Shown here: positions 1-7,298 of the stretch, in pieces | Layout: every line of letters starts with the position of its first letter | Numbering within the stretch: the first letter of the stretch is position 1 | Assembly (NCBI GenBank): GCA_963614875.1 | Contig: CAVEFC010000020.1 | Coordinates: 1-27,289, forward strand | Direction of reading: 5' to 3' | Source of the DNA: CAG-841 sp963614875 | GTDB taxonomy: Bacteria; Bacillota; Clostridia; Oscillospirales; CAG-272 | Length of the DNA stretch: 27,289 bases | Program-made: the position numbers and the translations under genes | Notes under the pieces: model-generated | Told to the model about the DNA's origin: nothing | Databases searched by the model: none | What the model saw: only the letters and a program-made list of their open reading frames with translations

Positions 1-271
1 TATTTACAGAATATGCCGCGCGCGGACAAGGCTCTGCGCTTTGCCGCTCACTTTATTATATTTTCGTCGCGCGATTTTGACATAGTGCGGGGCAAATGCA
101 CAAAATCCGCTTCACAAAAGGATATTTTTATTTTATACTTCGGTATAAATTTTACTTTTTTATTCATAAAAATACGATTTTGTCCGTAAAATATTATTGA
201 GAGGGAGCGCGGCTTCCGCTTGTCTTTGCGGCAATATGAATACCGCAAATTATAAAATTGACGAAAAAGTC
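1..271. other. AT-rich intergenic region without a credible gene
   Basis: I see no convincing gene in this stretch. Short frames run off the left edge on the plus strand and one 78-codon frame lies on the minus strand, but none has a recognisable protein motif or a good ribosome binding site. A 7-bp inverted repeat (TTTGCGG at 225-231, CCGCAAA at 243-249) lies just upstream of the pcp promoter and could form a small hairpin. It is not followed by a T tract in either direction, so it does not look like a terminator. The first ~50 bases could be the tail of a gene outside the window, but this cannot be judged. Confidence 0.4.
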
Positions 272-300
272 TTGATTTTTTCATAATTATATTGTATAAT
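272..300 (+). promoter_or_regulatory. Sigma-A promoter of the pcp-lipoprotein operon
   Basis: A TTGATT -35 element (272-277) is separated by exactly 17 bases from a perfect TATAAT -10 element (295-300). The start of transcription would fall near 307, giving a leader of about 53 bases before the pcp ATG. The same core pair with the same spacing occurs upstream of ptsH at 18012-18040. Confidence 0.75.
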
Positions 301-320
301 GAATCCGTATTAAGAAAAGT

Positions 321-346
321 GCGCGGTTCGGTATGTAATTCCGCGC
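321..346 (+). promoter_or_regulatory. GC-rich inverted repeat in the pcp leader
   Basis: GCGCGG (321-326) can pair with CCGCGC (341-346) across a 14-base loop inside the predicted 5' untranslated region. A short T run (353-357) follows just before the pcp start codon. No Shine-Dalgarno sequence is visible between the repeat and the ATG. The hairpin may therefore influence translation or termination, but the stem is short and a functional role is inference only. Confidence 0.3.
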
Positions 347-359
347 GAACGGTTTTTCT

Positions 360-965
360 ATGAAAAAGATACTTCTTACATGCTTTGAACCCTTCGGAAA
401 GGACAGTATAAATTCTTCCGCCGAGACGGTGAAAAACGTTGTGCAGCCTTCGGGGTGCGAGCTTGTAAAGCTCAGACTTCCGGTGCTGTGGAGCGGCGCC
501 GAAAAGCTTCTTTTCGACGCGATAGACGGTTTTTCGCCCGACGCCGTGCTTATGACGGGGCAGGCGGGCGGAGCGTCCGCAATAAGAGTAGAGCGCGTTG
601 CGATAAACCTCTGCGGCGCGATCAGAGACGAAAACGGACTTTATCCCGGGGGAAGCACGGAGCCTGCGGAGCGTCCGGTAAGAAAGGGCGCGCCTGCGGC
701 GTATTTTTCAACGTATGATGCAGGGAAAATACTCGACGCCCTGAAAAAAGAAAATATTCCTGCGGCTTATTCGTATTCGGCGGGAACGTATATCTGCAAT
801 TATATTATGTTTTCGGCACTTGACCGGCTCGCTTCCGCAGAAAGCGCCGTGCCGGCGGGATTTATTCATTTCCCGTATGCAGACGGTCAGAAGAGCGGCT
901 CATATTCGATGGGGATTGATGTGATGAGCCGTGCAACAGAAACAATCCTGACGCAAATGATTTAG
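360..965 (+). CDS. pcp: Pyroglutamyl-peptidase I (pyrrolidone-carboxylate peptidase)
   Basis: This is a cytoplasmic cysteine peptidase of family C15 that removes N-terminal pyroglutamate from peptides. The 201-residue length fits the family (about 200-215). The N-terminus has the family's FEPFG signature (residues 9-13). GQAGG...VERVAIN carries the catalytic Glu (E78), SAGTYICN carries the nucleophile Cys (C146), and GFIHFPY carries the catalytic His (H170), so the triad looks intact. The ATG at 360 is chosen because it gives the canonical N-terminus, although no Shine-Dalgarno sequence precedes it. The gene is transcribed from the promoter at 272-300, and its stop codon lies within the ribosome binding site of the lipoprotein gene 12 bases downstream. 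Confidence 0.93.
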   Translation: MKKILLTCFEPFGKDSINSSAETVKNVVQPSGCELVKLRLPVLWSGAEKLLFDAIDGFSPDAVLMTGQAGGASAIRVERVAINLCGAIRDENGLYPGGSTEPAERPVRKGAPAAYFSTYDAGKILDALKKENIPAAYSYSAGTYICNYIMFSALDRLASAESAVPAGFIHFPYADGQKSGSYSMGIDVMSRATETILTQMI

Positions 966-977
966 GGGGAAAATTTT

Positions 978-1736
978 ATGCGTAAATTCAAGGTATTGCT
1001 GTGTCTTGTCGCAGCGTTATGTGCTTTCGCACTGCTGTTGACGTCGTGCGCGGCATCGAAAAAGTATGAAAAACAGGTTCTGAGTTACCTGGAAGACAAA
1101 TACGAAGGGAAGAGCTTTGAGCTTCTTTCGTACAGCAAAAACAAAAAAACAAGCAGCAGATATGAAATAAAAGCCGTTTGTCTTGACGACGACACCGAAT
1201 TTGAAATTTATGCTTATTCGGCAAACAACATTTCGGACGGATACGCCGTTACAAAGGCGAACAACGCGATGGGCGAAAAGCTCAATCACATTTTCAGCTA
1301 CAGCGAAGCGGGAAAATACGTCACCGACGTCCGCTGGCTCCGTCTTTACAACGAAAAAGATACCGACTATACTTTTATGAGCGTTGAAAACGTCGAAAAG
1401 TACACGTCGGAGGATAAGATAACCTCGATAGACGCCGTTATTTTCGGAAATCCGCTGAAAGCGGAGCAGGTCGCCGACGGGATAATTTCTTCCGTTAAGG
1501 CGCTTGAAGAAAACGACATCGTTCTCGAAAGCGTCGGCTTTGAATTCACCGTTCTTACCCAAGGCTGCAGAATGGAATCTTCCACCGCCGATATACTTGC
1601 GGCAAGCGTTGAAGAGCTTACCGGCTTTATAAACGAAAAAATGGAAGAAACAAAGGACGGACAGTCCGTCTGGATGAATTATGAGCGCGTTACGGTGTTC
1701 AAATACGAAAACGAAAACGCCGACAAGACAAAATAA
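978..1736 (+). CDS. Predicted lipoprotein of unknown function
   Basis: I do not recognise the family. The 252-residue product starts with a basic n-region, a hydrophobic segment (about residues 6-21) and a lipobox LLTSC with the modified cysteine at residue 24, so it should be exported and anchored to the outer face of the membrane. The mature part is rich in Lys, Glu, Tyr and Asp with no further membrane span, and no catalytic motif is evident. An AGGGGGA ribosome binding site precedes the ATG and overlaps the pcp stop codon. The two genes are thus probably co-transcribed and perhaps translationally coupled. A terminator hairpin follows at 1751-1774. The link with pcp may be only positional. 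Confidence 0.8.
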   Translation: MRKFKVLLCLVAALCAFALLLTSCAASKKYEKQVLSYLEDKYEGKSFELLSYSKNKKTSSRYEIKAVCLDDDTEFEIYAYSANNISDGYAVTKANNAMGEKLNHIFSYSEAGKYVTDVRWLRLYNEKDTDYTFMSVENVEKYTSEDKITSIDAVIFGNPLKAEQVADGIISSVKALEENDIVLESVGFEFTVLTQGCRMESSTADILAASVEELTGFINEKMEETKDGQSVWMNYERVTVFKYENENADKTK

Positions 1737-1750
1737 TAATAAGAACTAAG

Positions 1751-1776
1751 AAAGCACCGCATTGGCGGTGCTTTTA
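1751..1776 (+). terminator. Intrinsic terminator of the pcp-lipoprotein operon
   Basis: A perfect 10-bp stem, AAAGCACCGC (1751-1760) with GCGGTGCTTT (1765-1774), closes on an ATTG tetraloop and is followed by a T-rich tail. It lies 14 bases after the lipoprotein stop codon. Confidence 0.85.
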
Positions 1777-1780
1777 TTAT

Positions 1781-1806
1781 AAAAAACTCCTGCCGGCAGG
1801 CAGGAG
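1781..1806 (-). terminator. Intrinsic terminator of ftsZ (possibly bidirectional)
   Basis: CTCCTGCC (1787-1794) pairs perfectly with GGCAGGAG (1799-1806) around a GGCA loop. On the minus strand the stem is followed by six T residues (complement of 1781-1786), which places it directly downstream of the ftsZ stop. The plus-strand side also continues into T-rich sequence, so the hairpin could back up the terminator of the converging operon. Confidence 0.8.
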
Positions 1807-1828
1807 CTTTTGCTTTTTTTGCTTTTTC

Positions 1829-2965
1829 TCAGCTCTTTCTGAGAATAGACATAAGATCGTCGAAGTCGCTGTCGGAAACGAGAGCATCTTCTTTGTCTTC
1901 TGCAACGGGAGCATTGACGGGCTTATCTGCCGCCGCGGGTTTTGCCACGGGAGCGGCGTCTGCGGGAGCTGCCGCGGAAACGGAAGGAGTCGAACGCTTA
2001 GCCTGATCCTCCGTCTTGAAGCCTGTTGCGATAACCGTTACCTTGATTGTGTCTTCAAGGCTGTTGTCTATTGTAGCACCCCAGATGATCGTTGCGTCGG
2101 GATGAGCTTCGCTGGAAATCATAGAGGAAGCCGTTTCAACTTCGTCAAGGCTGATGTCGGCAGAAGCTGTGATGTTGATAAGTATACCTGTTGCGCCGGA
2201 GATCGTTGTTTCGAGAAGCGGGCTTGTGATAGCCATCTTAGCCGCAACCTCTGCCTTATCTCTGCCTGTGCCCGTGCCTATACCCATATGAGCATAGCCT
2301 GCGTCGCGCATAACCGCGGAAACGTCGGCAAAGTCAAGGTTTACAAGTCCCGGTATGTTGATAAGATCCGAAACGCTCTGAACGCCGCGACGGAGAACGT
2401 CGTCTGCATATTCAAATGCGTTGGAAAGAGTGATTCTGTTTTCTGAAATCTGTTTGAGTCTTTCGTTGGGGATAACAACGAGAGCGTCAACATAGTCACG
2501 AAGGTGAACTATACCTTGCTCTGCCTGAATCATACGCTTTCTTCCTTCGAAAGAGAAGGGCTTTGTAACGATACCTATCGTAAGTATGCCCATTTCCTTT
2601 GCGACCTTTGCCACAACGGGAGCAGCGCCGGTACCCGTACCACCGCCCATACCGGTTGTGATGAAGACCATGTCTGCACCGCGGATGATATTCTGGATAT
2701 CATCGATGTTTTCTTCGGCGGCGCGCTTGCCTACTTCGGGATCAGAGCCTGCGCCGTGACCCTTTGTTATTTTTTCGCCGATGGCGATCTTCGTGGGTGC
2801 GCTTGACGTAAGAAGAACCTGCTTGTCGCAGTTTATCGTGATAAAGTCAACGCCCTGAATGTTTGTTTCGATCATGCGGTTTACGGCATTGCCGCCACCG
2901 CCGCCGACGCCGATGACTTTGATCTTTACGCCACTGTCGTAGTTGTTGTCAAATTCAAAACCCAT
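1829..2965 (-). CDS. ftsZ: Cell division GTPase FtsZ
   Basis: FtsZ is the tubulin-like GTPase that polymerises into the cytokinetic ring at midcell. The 378-residue product has the N-terminal nucleotide fold with IGVGGGGGNAVNRM, the tubulin signature GGGTGTG at residues 107-113, and the NLDFADV T7-loop at residues 209-215 that completes the active site in the polymer. A low-complexity Ala/Pro/Val linker leads to the C-terminal tail FDDLMSILRKS, which resembles the conserved peptide that binds partner proteins. The start at 2965 is favoured because AGGAGG sits 9 bases upstream; an in-frame ATG ten codons further up has no such site. ftsZ is separated from ftsQ by a terminator and has its own apparent promoter at 3013-3041. 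No ftsA lies beside it. Confidence 0.97.
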   Translation of the reverse strand: MGFEFDNNYDSGVKIKVIGVGGGGGNAVNRMIETNIQGVDFITINCDKQVLLTSSAPTKIAIGEKITKGHGAGSDPEVGKRAAEENIDDIQNIIRGADMVFITTGMGGGTGTGAAPVVAKVAKEMGILTIGIVTKPFSFEGRKRMIQAEQGIVHLRDYVDALVVIPNERLKQISENRITLSNAFEYADDVLRRGVQSVSDLINIPGLVNLDFADVSAVMRDAGYAHMGIGTGTGRDKAEVAAKMAITSPLLETTISGATGILINITASADISLDEVETASSMISSEAHPDATIIWGATIDNSLEDTIKVTVIATGFKTEDQAKRSTPSVSAAAPADAAPVAKPAAADKPVNAPVAEDKEDALVSDSDFDDLMSILRKS

Positions 2966-3012
2966 ATTATAAAACCTCCTAAATTTTTGCTCCAAAAGAT
3001 AGATACAGTAAT

Positions 3013-3041
3013 ATAATAATATTTATTTTGAAATTTTGCAA
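3013..3041 (-). promoter_or_regulatory. Probable ftsZ promoter
   Basis: On the minus strand, TTGCAA (3036-3041) is 17 bases from TATTAT (3013-3018), in a very AT-rich stretch between the ftsQ terminator and the ftsZ ribosome binding site. Other -10-like hexamers overlap this A/T-rich run, so the exact element is uncertain. The terminator just upstream makes a promoter in this gap likely. Confidence 0.5.
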
Positions 3042-3140
3042 TATGTTTTTATAAAAAAATCTAAAAAAACGCAGAAAATCACCCCAAAACAGAAAAAATA
3101 ATACAAAAAACGCGATTGCAAAGCCCGAAATGCGACTCCG

Positions 3141-3171
3141 AAAACAAAAACGGAGCGATATTTTCGCTCCG
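3141..3171 (-). terminator. Intrinsic terminator after ftsQ (end of the main dcw transcript)
   Basis: CGGAGCGA (3151-3158) pairs with TCGCTCCG (3164-3171) around a 5-base loop. On the minus strand it is followed by a T-rich tract (complement of 3141-3150). It starts 9 bases after the ftsQ stop, so the mraZ-to-ftsQ transcript probably ends here before ftsZ. Confidence 0.8.
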
Positions 3172-3179
3172 CATATGTG

Positions 3180-3947
3180 TTAATCCGCGGTTCCGGTTAT
3201 CAGGAAGGAGGTTTCGTCCGTGCCTGTAGCATACACGGTTCCGGCAACTCCGGGCATTGTTTTTTCAAGATAATTTATCGTCTTTCTGCAGAATTTCAGC
3301 TTTTTTTCTAAATCTGTATAAGTTCCGAATACAATCGTATATTTGCTTTTATACACGGCGCTAACGTCGAATTTGTTTGAAATATTTACGGAGGTTATCC
3401 CTTGTGCTATCTCGCTTTCGGCAAACAGCCTCATAAGCTCGGAATTGAATTCGTAGCCCTTCGACGCTTCAAATTCAAGCTTTTTTCCGGTTTCCGCCTT
3501 CGCTATCGCCGGCAGGACAACGGGTATCATTCCCGATGCCGAAAGCTCGTATGCCGAATCCGCCGTGCCGAGCACGCGAAGCTCCTTTGAAAGAATCAAA
3601 AATCCAGAGCCGTCCGACGTATAGAAGGCGGGCTTGTCCTCCGTGACCGTGATGACGAGAGTGGAGGGAAGCCTGCGTCTTATCGTCACGGAGCTTACAT
3701 ACGGATTTTCTTTGAGTATGGCGGCGGAGATGCTGTCTTTGTTTATCGAATACATATGCGCGCCGCTCCTGATTTTTGCGGAGGAAATTATCTGCTCCTC
3801 CGATGAGGCGGCGTTGCCTTCGACCTTTACGGTTTTTATCCGCACCGAAAAAACAAATATGAAAACGAGCGCGAGCGCTGCCGCGACAAAGCAGAATTTT
3901 ATTGCAAACGCTTTTATACGGAACGACGCAAGCTCTGTTTTACTCAT
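3180..3947 (-). CDS. ftsQ: Cell division protein FtsQ/DivIB
   Basis: FtsQ/DivIB is a bitopic divisome protein that joins FtsL and FtsB/DivIC and helps activate septal peptidoglycan synthesis. The 255-residue product has a short cytoplasmic N-terminus, one membrane span (about residues 13-34), and then a POTRA domain (about 36-105: IKTVKVEGN...SVTIRRRLPSTLVITVTEDKPAFY). A DivIB-type beta domain extends to the C-terminus. An excellent ribosome binding site (GAGGAGG) lies inside the 3' end of murG. The two genes overlap by 8 bases (3940-3947), which indicates coupled translation. It is the last gene of the mraZ transcript before the terminator at 3141-3171. Confidence 0.9.
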   Translation of the reverse strand: MSKTELASFRIKAFAIKFCFVAAALALVFIFVFSVRIKTVKVEGNAASSEEQIISSAKIRSGAHMYSINKDSISAAILKENPYVSSVTIRRRLPSTLVITVTEDKPAFYTSDGSGFLILSKELRVLGTADSAYELSASGMIPVVLPAIAKAETGKKLEFEASKGYEFNSELMRLFAESEIAQGITSVNISNKFDVSAVYKSKYTIVFGTYTDLEKKLKFCRKTINYLEKTMPGVAGTVYATGTDETSFLITGTAD

Positions 3948-5088
3948 TTGTTTCCTCCTCTGCGACGAGCGTGAGCAGGTCGCGGTTCGAGAGCCTGAGC
4001 AGCTCTCTGTATATCAGCTCCTTTGCGTTCGGCTGTGCGAAGCGGCGGATGTTTTCCGAAAAAAGTCTGCCCTTATCGGTAAAAAGAACATCGGCTGCGG
4101 CGAGTGCGAGCGCTTCGGGGGTAAGATCCCTTTCTTCTATCAGCATTGCGGCGTTTGCTTTTGCAAGTCCTTCCGCGTTTTTGAACTGATGGTTTGCCGT
4201 TACGTTCGGCGAAGGAATAAAGATGCACGCCTTGCCCATAAGCGCAAGCTCGGAAACGGTCATCGCTCCGGATCTGCATATAACCGCGTCGGCGGCGGCT
4301 TCCCATTTGGGCATATCGTATATATATTCGACAGGGCAGAGGTTACCAAAGCCGTCAAGACCTGAGGCTCTGAACCGCCGCATAAAATCGTCGTGACCGA
4401 GCTTGCCCGTCGAATGAATGTGATACACCTCCGGATGCTTTGCCGAAAAGCTTTTCATAAAAGAAAGAATATTTTCGTTTATTGCCTGCGCGCCGAGGCT
4501 TCCGCCGAACGAAAGCAGAACGTATTCGTATCTGCCCGAAATTTCAAGCTCGGTACGGGCCTGCTGCTTCGAAACGGATACGGCGTCGCTTCTCATCGGA
4601 TTTCCCACGCACATAACCTTTTCCTTGTCGGTGAAAAAGTCGGCGGCGGAGGGGAAGTTTATAAATATTCTGTCGGCGTCCTTTTCGAGCATTCTGACGG
4701 CTTTTCCGGGAATGGCGTTGGATTCGTGTATTGCCGTGGGAATACCCATTTTTGCCGCCGTGTGAATAAGCGGATACGAAAGATAATTTCCCGTGGCGAA
4801 CACAACGTCGGGCTGAAAGTCGCGCAGAAGCTTTTTTGCCTCTGCCTGCGAGGTTATAAAGCATATCGCGGTTTTGATGTTTTTCAGGGAAAGACTTCTC
4901 TGAAGTCCGCTCATTTCTATATGATAGGTCGTGTAGCCCGCCTTTTCTATAAGCGTTTTTTCCATTCCGTTTTTTGTCGCTATGAAAAGTATTTTTGAGT
5001 ATTTGTCGTGCTTTCGGATCGTGTCCGCGACGGCTATTGCGGGATATATGTGACCGCCGGTGCCTCCGCCGGCAAGAATAATGTTCAA
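3940..5088 (-). CDS. murG: UDP-GlcNAc:lipid I N-acetylglucosaminyltransferase MurG
   Basis: MurG transfers GlcNAc from UDP-GlcNAc to lipid I on the inner face of the membrane, giving lipid II. The product has 382 residues. The acceptor-site loop GGGTGGH is at residues 7-13, a second glycine loop (SFGGSLGAQAINE) lies mid-protein, and the UDP-GlcNAc region CRSGAMTVSELALMGKA...NHQFKNAE is in the C-terminal lobe. The start is a TTG codon at 5088, preceded by GGAGG at 9-base spacing; this gives the canonical MNIILAGGGTGGH N-terminus. The open frame extends further upstream into ftsW but has no family similarity there. The gene follows ftsW by 32 bases and overlaps ftsQ. Confidence 0.95.
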   Translation of the reverse strand: MNIILAGGGTGGHIYPAIAVADTIRKHDKYSKILFIATKNGMEKTLIEKAGYTTYHIEMSGLQRSLSLKNIKTAICFITSQAEAKKLLRDFQPDVVFATGNYLSYPLIHTAAKMGIPTAIHESNAIPGKAVRMLEKDADRIFINFPSAADFFTDKEKVMCVGNPMRSDAVSVSKQQARTELEISGRYEYVLLSFGGSLGAQAINENILSFMKSFSAKHPEVYHIHSTGKLGHDDFMRRFRASGLDGFGNLCPVEYIYDMPKWEAAADAVICRSGAMTVSELALMGKACIFIPSPNVTANHQFKNAEGLAKANAAMLIEERDLTPEALALAAADVLFTDKGRLFSENIRRFAQPNAKELIYRELLRLSNRDLLTLVAEEETNE

Positions 5089-5120
5089 AACCAGATCCTC
5101 CGATAAAATGATATTGTCCT

Positions 5121-6299
5121 TTACACTCTGCTCTGCGACGAATAGCGCGAAACGGAGAGTATTATTCCCATTTCGGCAAGCTGCATCACAAGCGCCGTTC
5201 CGCCGTAAGAAAAGAACGGAAGCGCTATTCCTGTTGTGGGAATGGACGCCGTTACGACGGCGATATTCAGCATTGCCTGAATTCCGACTTTTGCCGTAAG
5301 TCCGGCAACGAGAACCGAAGAAAACGTGTCGGGAGCGCGCTTTGCTATGATAAAGCCCCTCCATATGAGCAGAATAAACAGTGCGATAAGAGCCACCGCG
5401 CCGATAAAGCCGAGCTCCTCGCACAGAATGGCAAAGATGAAGTCGTTTTGCGGCTCGGGAAGCCACAGGTGCTTCTGATAGCTGTTACCCAGTCCTACCC
5501 CGAAAAGTCCGCCGGAGCCTATCGCGAGCAGGCTCTGATACGGCTGCCAGCCTCCTGTTTTAAGGTAAAGCTCCGGATGAAGCCACGCGTCGATACGCTT
5601 TTTCATATAATCCGTAAAAAGCATTATGCCGAGCGCTCCCGCGCCGAAAATTCCGCCGAAGGTTGCAAGAACCTTCCAGTTTGCGCCCGACATAAATATC
5701 ATCGACGCGCCGATAAGAAAAAGAATTATCGTTCCCGACATATGATGCTCGAGCAGGGTTGTGACGCACACCGCGCCCGTTATCGCCGCGGGAATGAGAA
5801 TTCCGTATCTGAACTGCTTTATTTTCGCATTGAAAAACGATATATAAGCCGCAAGCAACAGCACAAGCGCGAATTTCATTATTTCCGAGGGCTGAAACTG
5901 AATCGGACCTATTTTCAGCCATCTTGTCGCGCCCTTGTTTGTCACGCCGACAAACGGCACAGCCGCAAGCATAAGAAAGCTTGCCGCAAATACCGGCACG
6001 GTGAATTTTTTGATAAAGCCGTAGTCGATAAACGATACAAGCATCATAACAATTACTCCGGCTACGGCAAAGAATATCTGCTTTTTTACAAACCACAGAC
6101 TGTCGTGCAATGTGGCTTTTGCGAAAACATAGCTCGACGAAAACACCATAACCGAACCGTAGCAGAGCAAAAGCACCACTATTACAAGGAACACTCTGTC
6201 AACGCCGCTTCGCACGCGGTAAACGGTGTTTATCTGCGGATGAAGCAGTTCCGAAAGAAAGGAGCCGCCTTCCTTTGCTTTATTCTGTTGATTTGTCAC
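5121..6299 (-). CDS. ftsW: SEDS-family peptidoglycan polymerase FtsW
   Basis: FtsW is an integral membrane glycosyltransferase that polymerises lipid II at the septum together with its class B PBP partner. The 392-residue product shows about ten membrane segments and typical SEDS motifs: ATRWLKIGPIQFQPSE, GVGLGNS, LPEPQNDFIFAILCEELG and the C-terminal IPTTGIALPFFSYGG. The start is a GTG at 6299, which has AAAGGAG at good spacing. A TTG ten codons upstream would overlap the end of mraY and lacks a ribosome binding site. The gap from mraY is 22 bases. The sporulation paralogue SpoVE is similar in sequence, but the position between mraY and murG and the SpoVD-like PBP in the same operon are compatible with either a division or a dual role. 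Confidence 0.93.
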   Translation of the reverse strand: MTNQQNKAKEGGSFLSELLHPQINTVYRVRSGVDRVFLVIVVLLLCYGSVMVFSSSYVFAKATLHDSLWFVKKQIFFAVAGVIVMMLVSFIDYGFIKKFTVPVFAASFLMLAAVPFVGVTNKGATRWLKIGPIQFQPSEIMKFALVLLLAAYISFFNAKIKQFRYGILIPAAITGAVCVTTLLEHHMSGTIILFLIGASMIFMSGANWKVLATFGGIFGAGALGIMLFTDYMKKRIDAWLHPELYLKTGGWQPYQSLLAIGSGGLFGVGLGNSYQKHLWLPEPQNDFIFAILCEELGFIGAVALIALFILLIWRGFIIAKRAPDTFSSVLVAGLTAKVGIQAMLNIAVVTASIPTTGIALPFFSYGGTALVMQLAEMGIILSVSRYSSQSRV

Positions 6300-6321
6300 A
6301 GGAAAGCTCTCCTTTCTTTTG

Positions 6322-7293
6322 TCATTCAAGGAAATACGATATCACGCCCGTTATAACCGTAAGGGAAACGGCAACGAAAACTATTCTGCCCTCGCTCCAG
6401 CCGCAAAGCTCGAAGTGATGATGCAGTGGCGACATTCTGAAAAGTCTTTTTCCGTGCGATATTCTGAAATATCCGACCTGAAGAATTACCGAAAAGGCTT
6501 CGATAAAATATACAATACCCACTGTTACCAGAATCAGCGGATCGTCTGTCATAAGCGAGAGCGCAACCACCGCTCCGCCGAGAAAAAGCGAGCCTGTATC
6601 GCCCATAAACACTCTTGCCGGATGAGCGTTGTAAACGAGAAATCCGATGCATCCGCCGAATATTGCCACGGCAAACGTTGCGCCCGCAGACTGTCCGCGC
6701 GAAAGCGCTCTGACTGCAAAAAACACGCACACCGCCGCCGTAACGGAAGAGGCGAGTCCGTCTATGCCGTCGGTAAGATTTACCGAGTTTGACGTGAATA
6801 TAAAGAACGCGACAAAGAAAACGTAAAACCAGAAGCCCATTTCAAGCTCCGCGCGGAAAAAGGGAATATAAAGCGTTTTGCAGAGGCCGAACGTTTTTTC
6901 GGCTGCGAGCAGAAACAGTGACGCAATCACCGCCTGCAAAAGCACCTTCTGATACGCGCGGATACCGTCGTTTTTATGCTCGAACAGCTTTTTGCTGTCG
7001 TCAATTATTCCCACCATTCCCGAAAGAAACGTAAAGCCGTAGCATATCCAGAGCTTTGCAAGCTCCTCTTTTCCGAGGAAGAAAAACGAAATGACAAGCG
7101 AAAGCGCCGTTCCCGCAATAAAGAACAGTCCGCCCATTGTGGGCGTGCCGTCCTTGCATTTATGCCACCTCGGGCCGATTTCCTTTACGGGCTGACCTAT
7201 CTTTTTCGACATAAGCACGGGAATGAACAGCTTTCCCGAGACGGCGGTGCATACTGCCGATACCGCAAGCACCGAAATAAGATAAAGCGTCAT
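6322..7293 (-). CDS. mraY: Phospho-N-acetylmuramoyl-pentapeptide transferase MraY
   Basis: MraY transfers phospho-MurNAc-pentapeptide from the UDP precursor to undecaprenyl phosphate, giving lipid I. The 323-residue polytopic membrane protein has the family signatures KDGTPTMGG near the N-terminus, NLTDGIDGLAS with the catalytic/Mg2+-binding aspartates, FMGDTGSLFLGG, and the C-terminal MSPLHHHFEL. The ATG at 7293 has its CAGGAG ribosome binding site inside the last codons of murF, with a 5-base intergenic gap. murD, which usually follows mraY in dcw clusters, is absent; ftsW follows directly. Confidence 0.97.
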   Translation of the reverse strand: MTLYLISVLAVSAVCTAVSGKLFIPVLMSKKIGQPVKEIGPRWHKCKDGTPTMGGLFFIAGTALSLVISFFFLGKEELAKLWICYGFTFLSGMVGIIDDSKKLFEHKNDGIRAYQKVLLQAVIASLFLLAAEKTFGLCKTLYIPFFRAELEMGFWFYVFFVAFFIFTSNSVNLTDGIDGLASSVTAAVCVFFAVRALSRGQSAGATFAVAIFGGCIGFLVYNAHPARVFMGDTGSLFLGGAVVALSLMTDDPLILVTVGIVYFIEAFSVILQVGYFRISHGKRLFRMSPLHHHFELCGWSEGRIVFVAVSLTVITGVISYFLE

Positions 7294-7298
7294 TTGTT

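Noticed and set aside
48..284. A 78-codon minus-strand open frame upstream of pcp
   Set aside because: It is Lys/Arg/Phe-rich with no recognisable motif and no convincing ribosome binding site, and it lies in AT-rich intergenic DNA overlapping the pcp promoter.
5089..5466. In-frame N-terminal extension of murG into ftsW
   Set aside because: The extra residues have no MurG similarity, overlap the coding sequence of ftsW, and a TTG with a good ribosome binding site gives the canonical N-terminus at 5088.
5448..6356. A 302-codon plus-strand open frame opposite ftsW
   Set aside because: It is antisense to a clear ftsW and is His/Arg/Lys-rich with no family motif, as expected of a shadow frame in GC-rich third positions.
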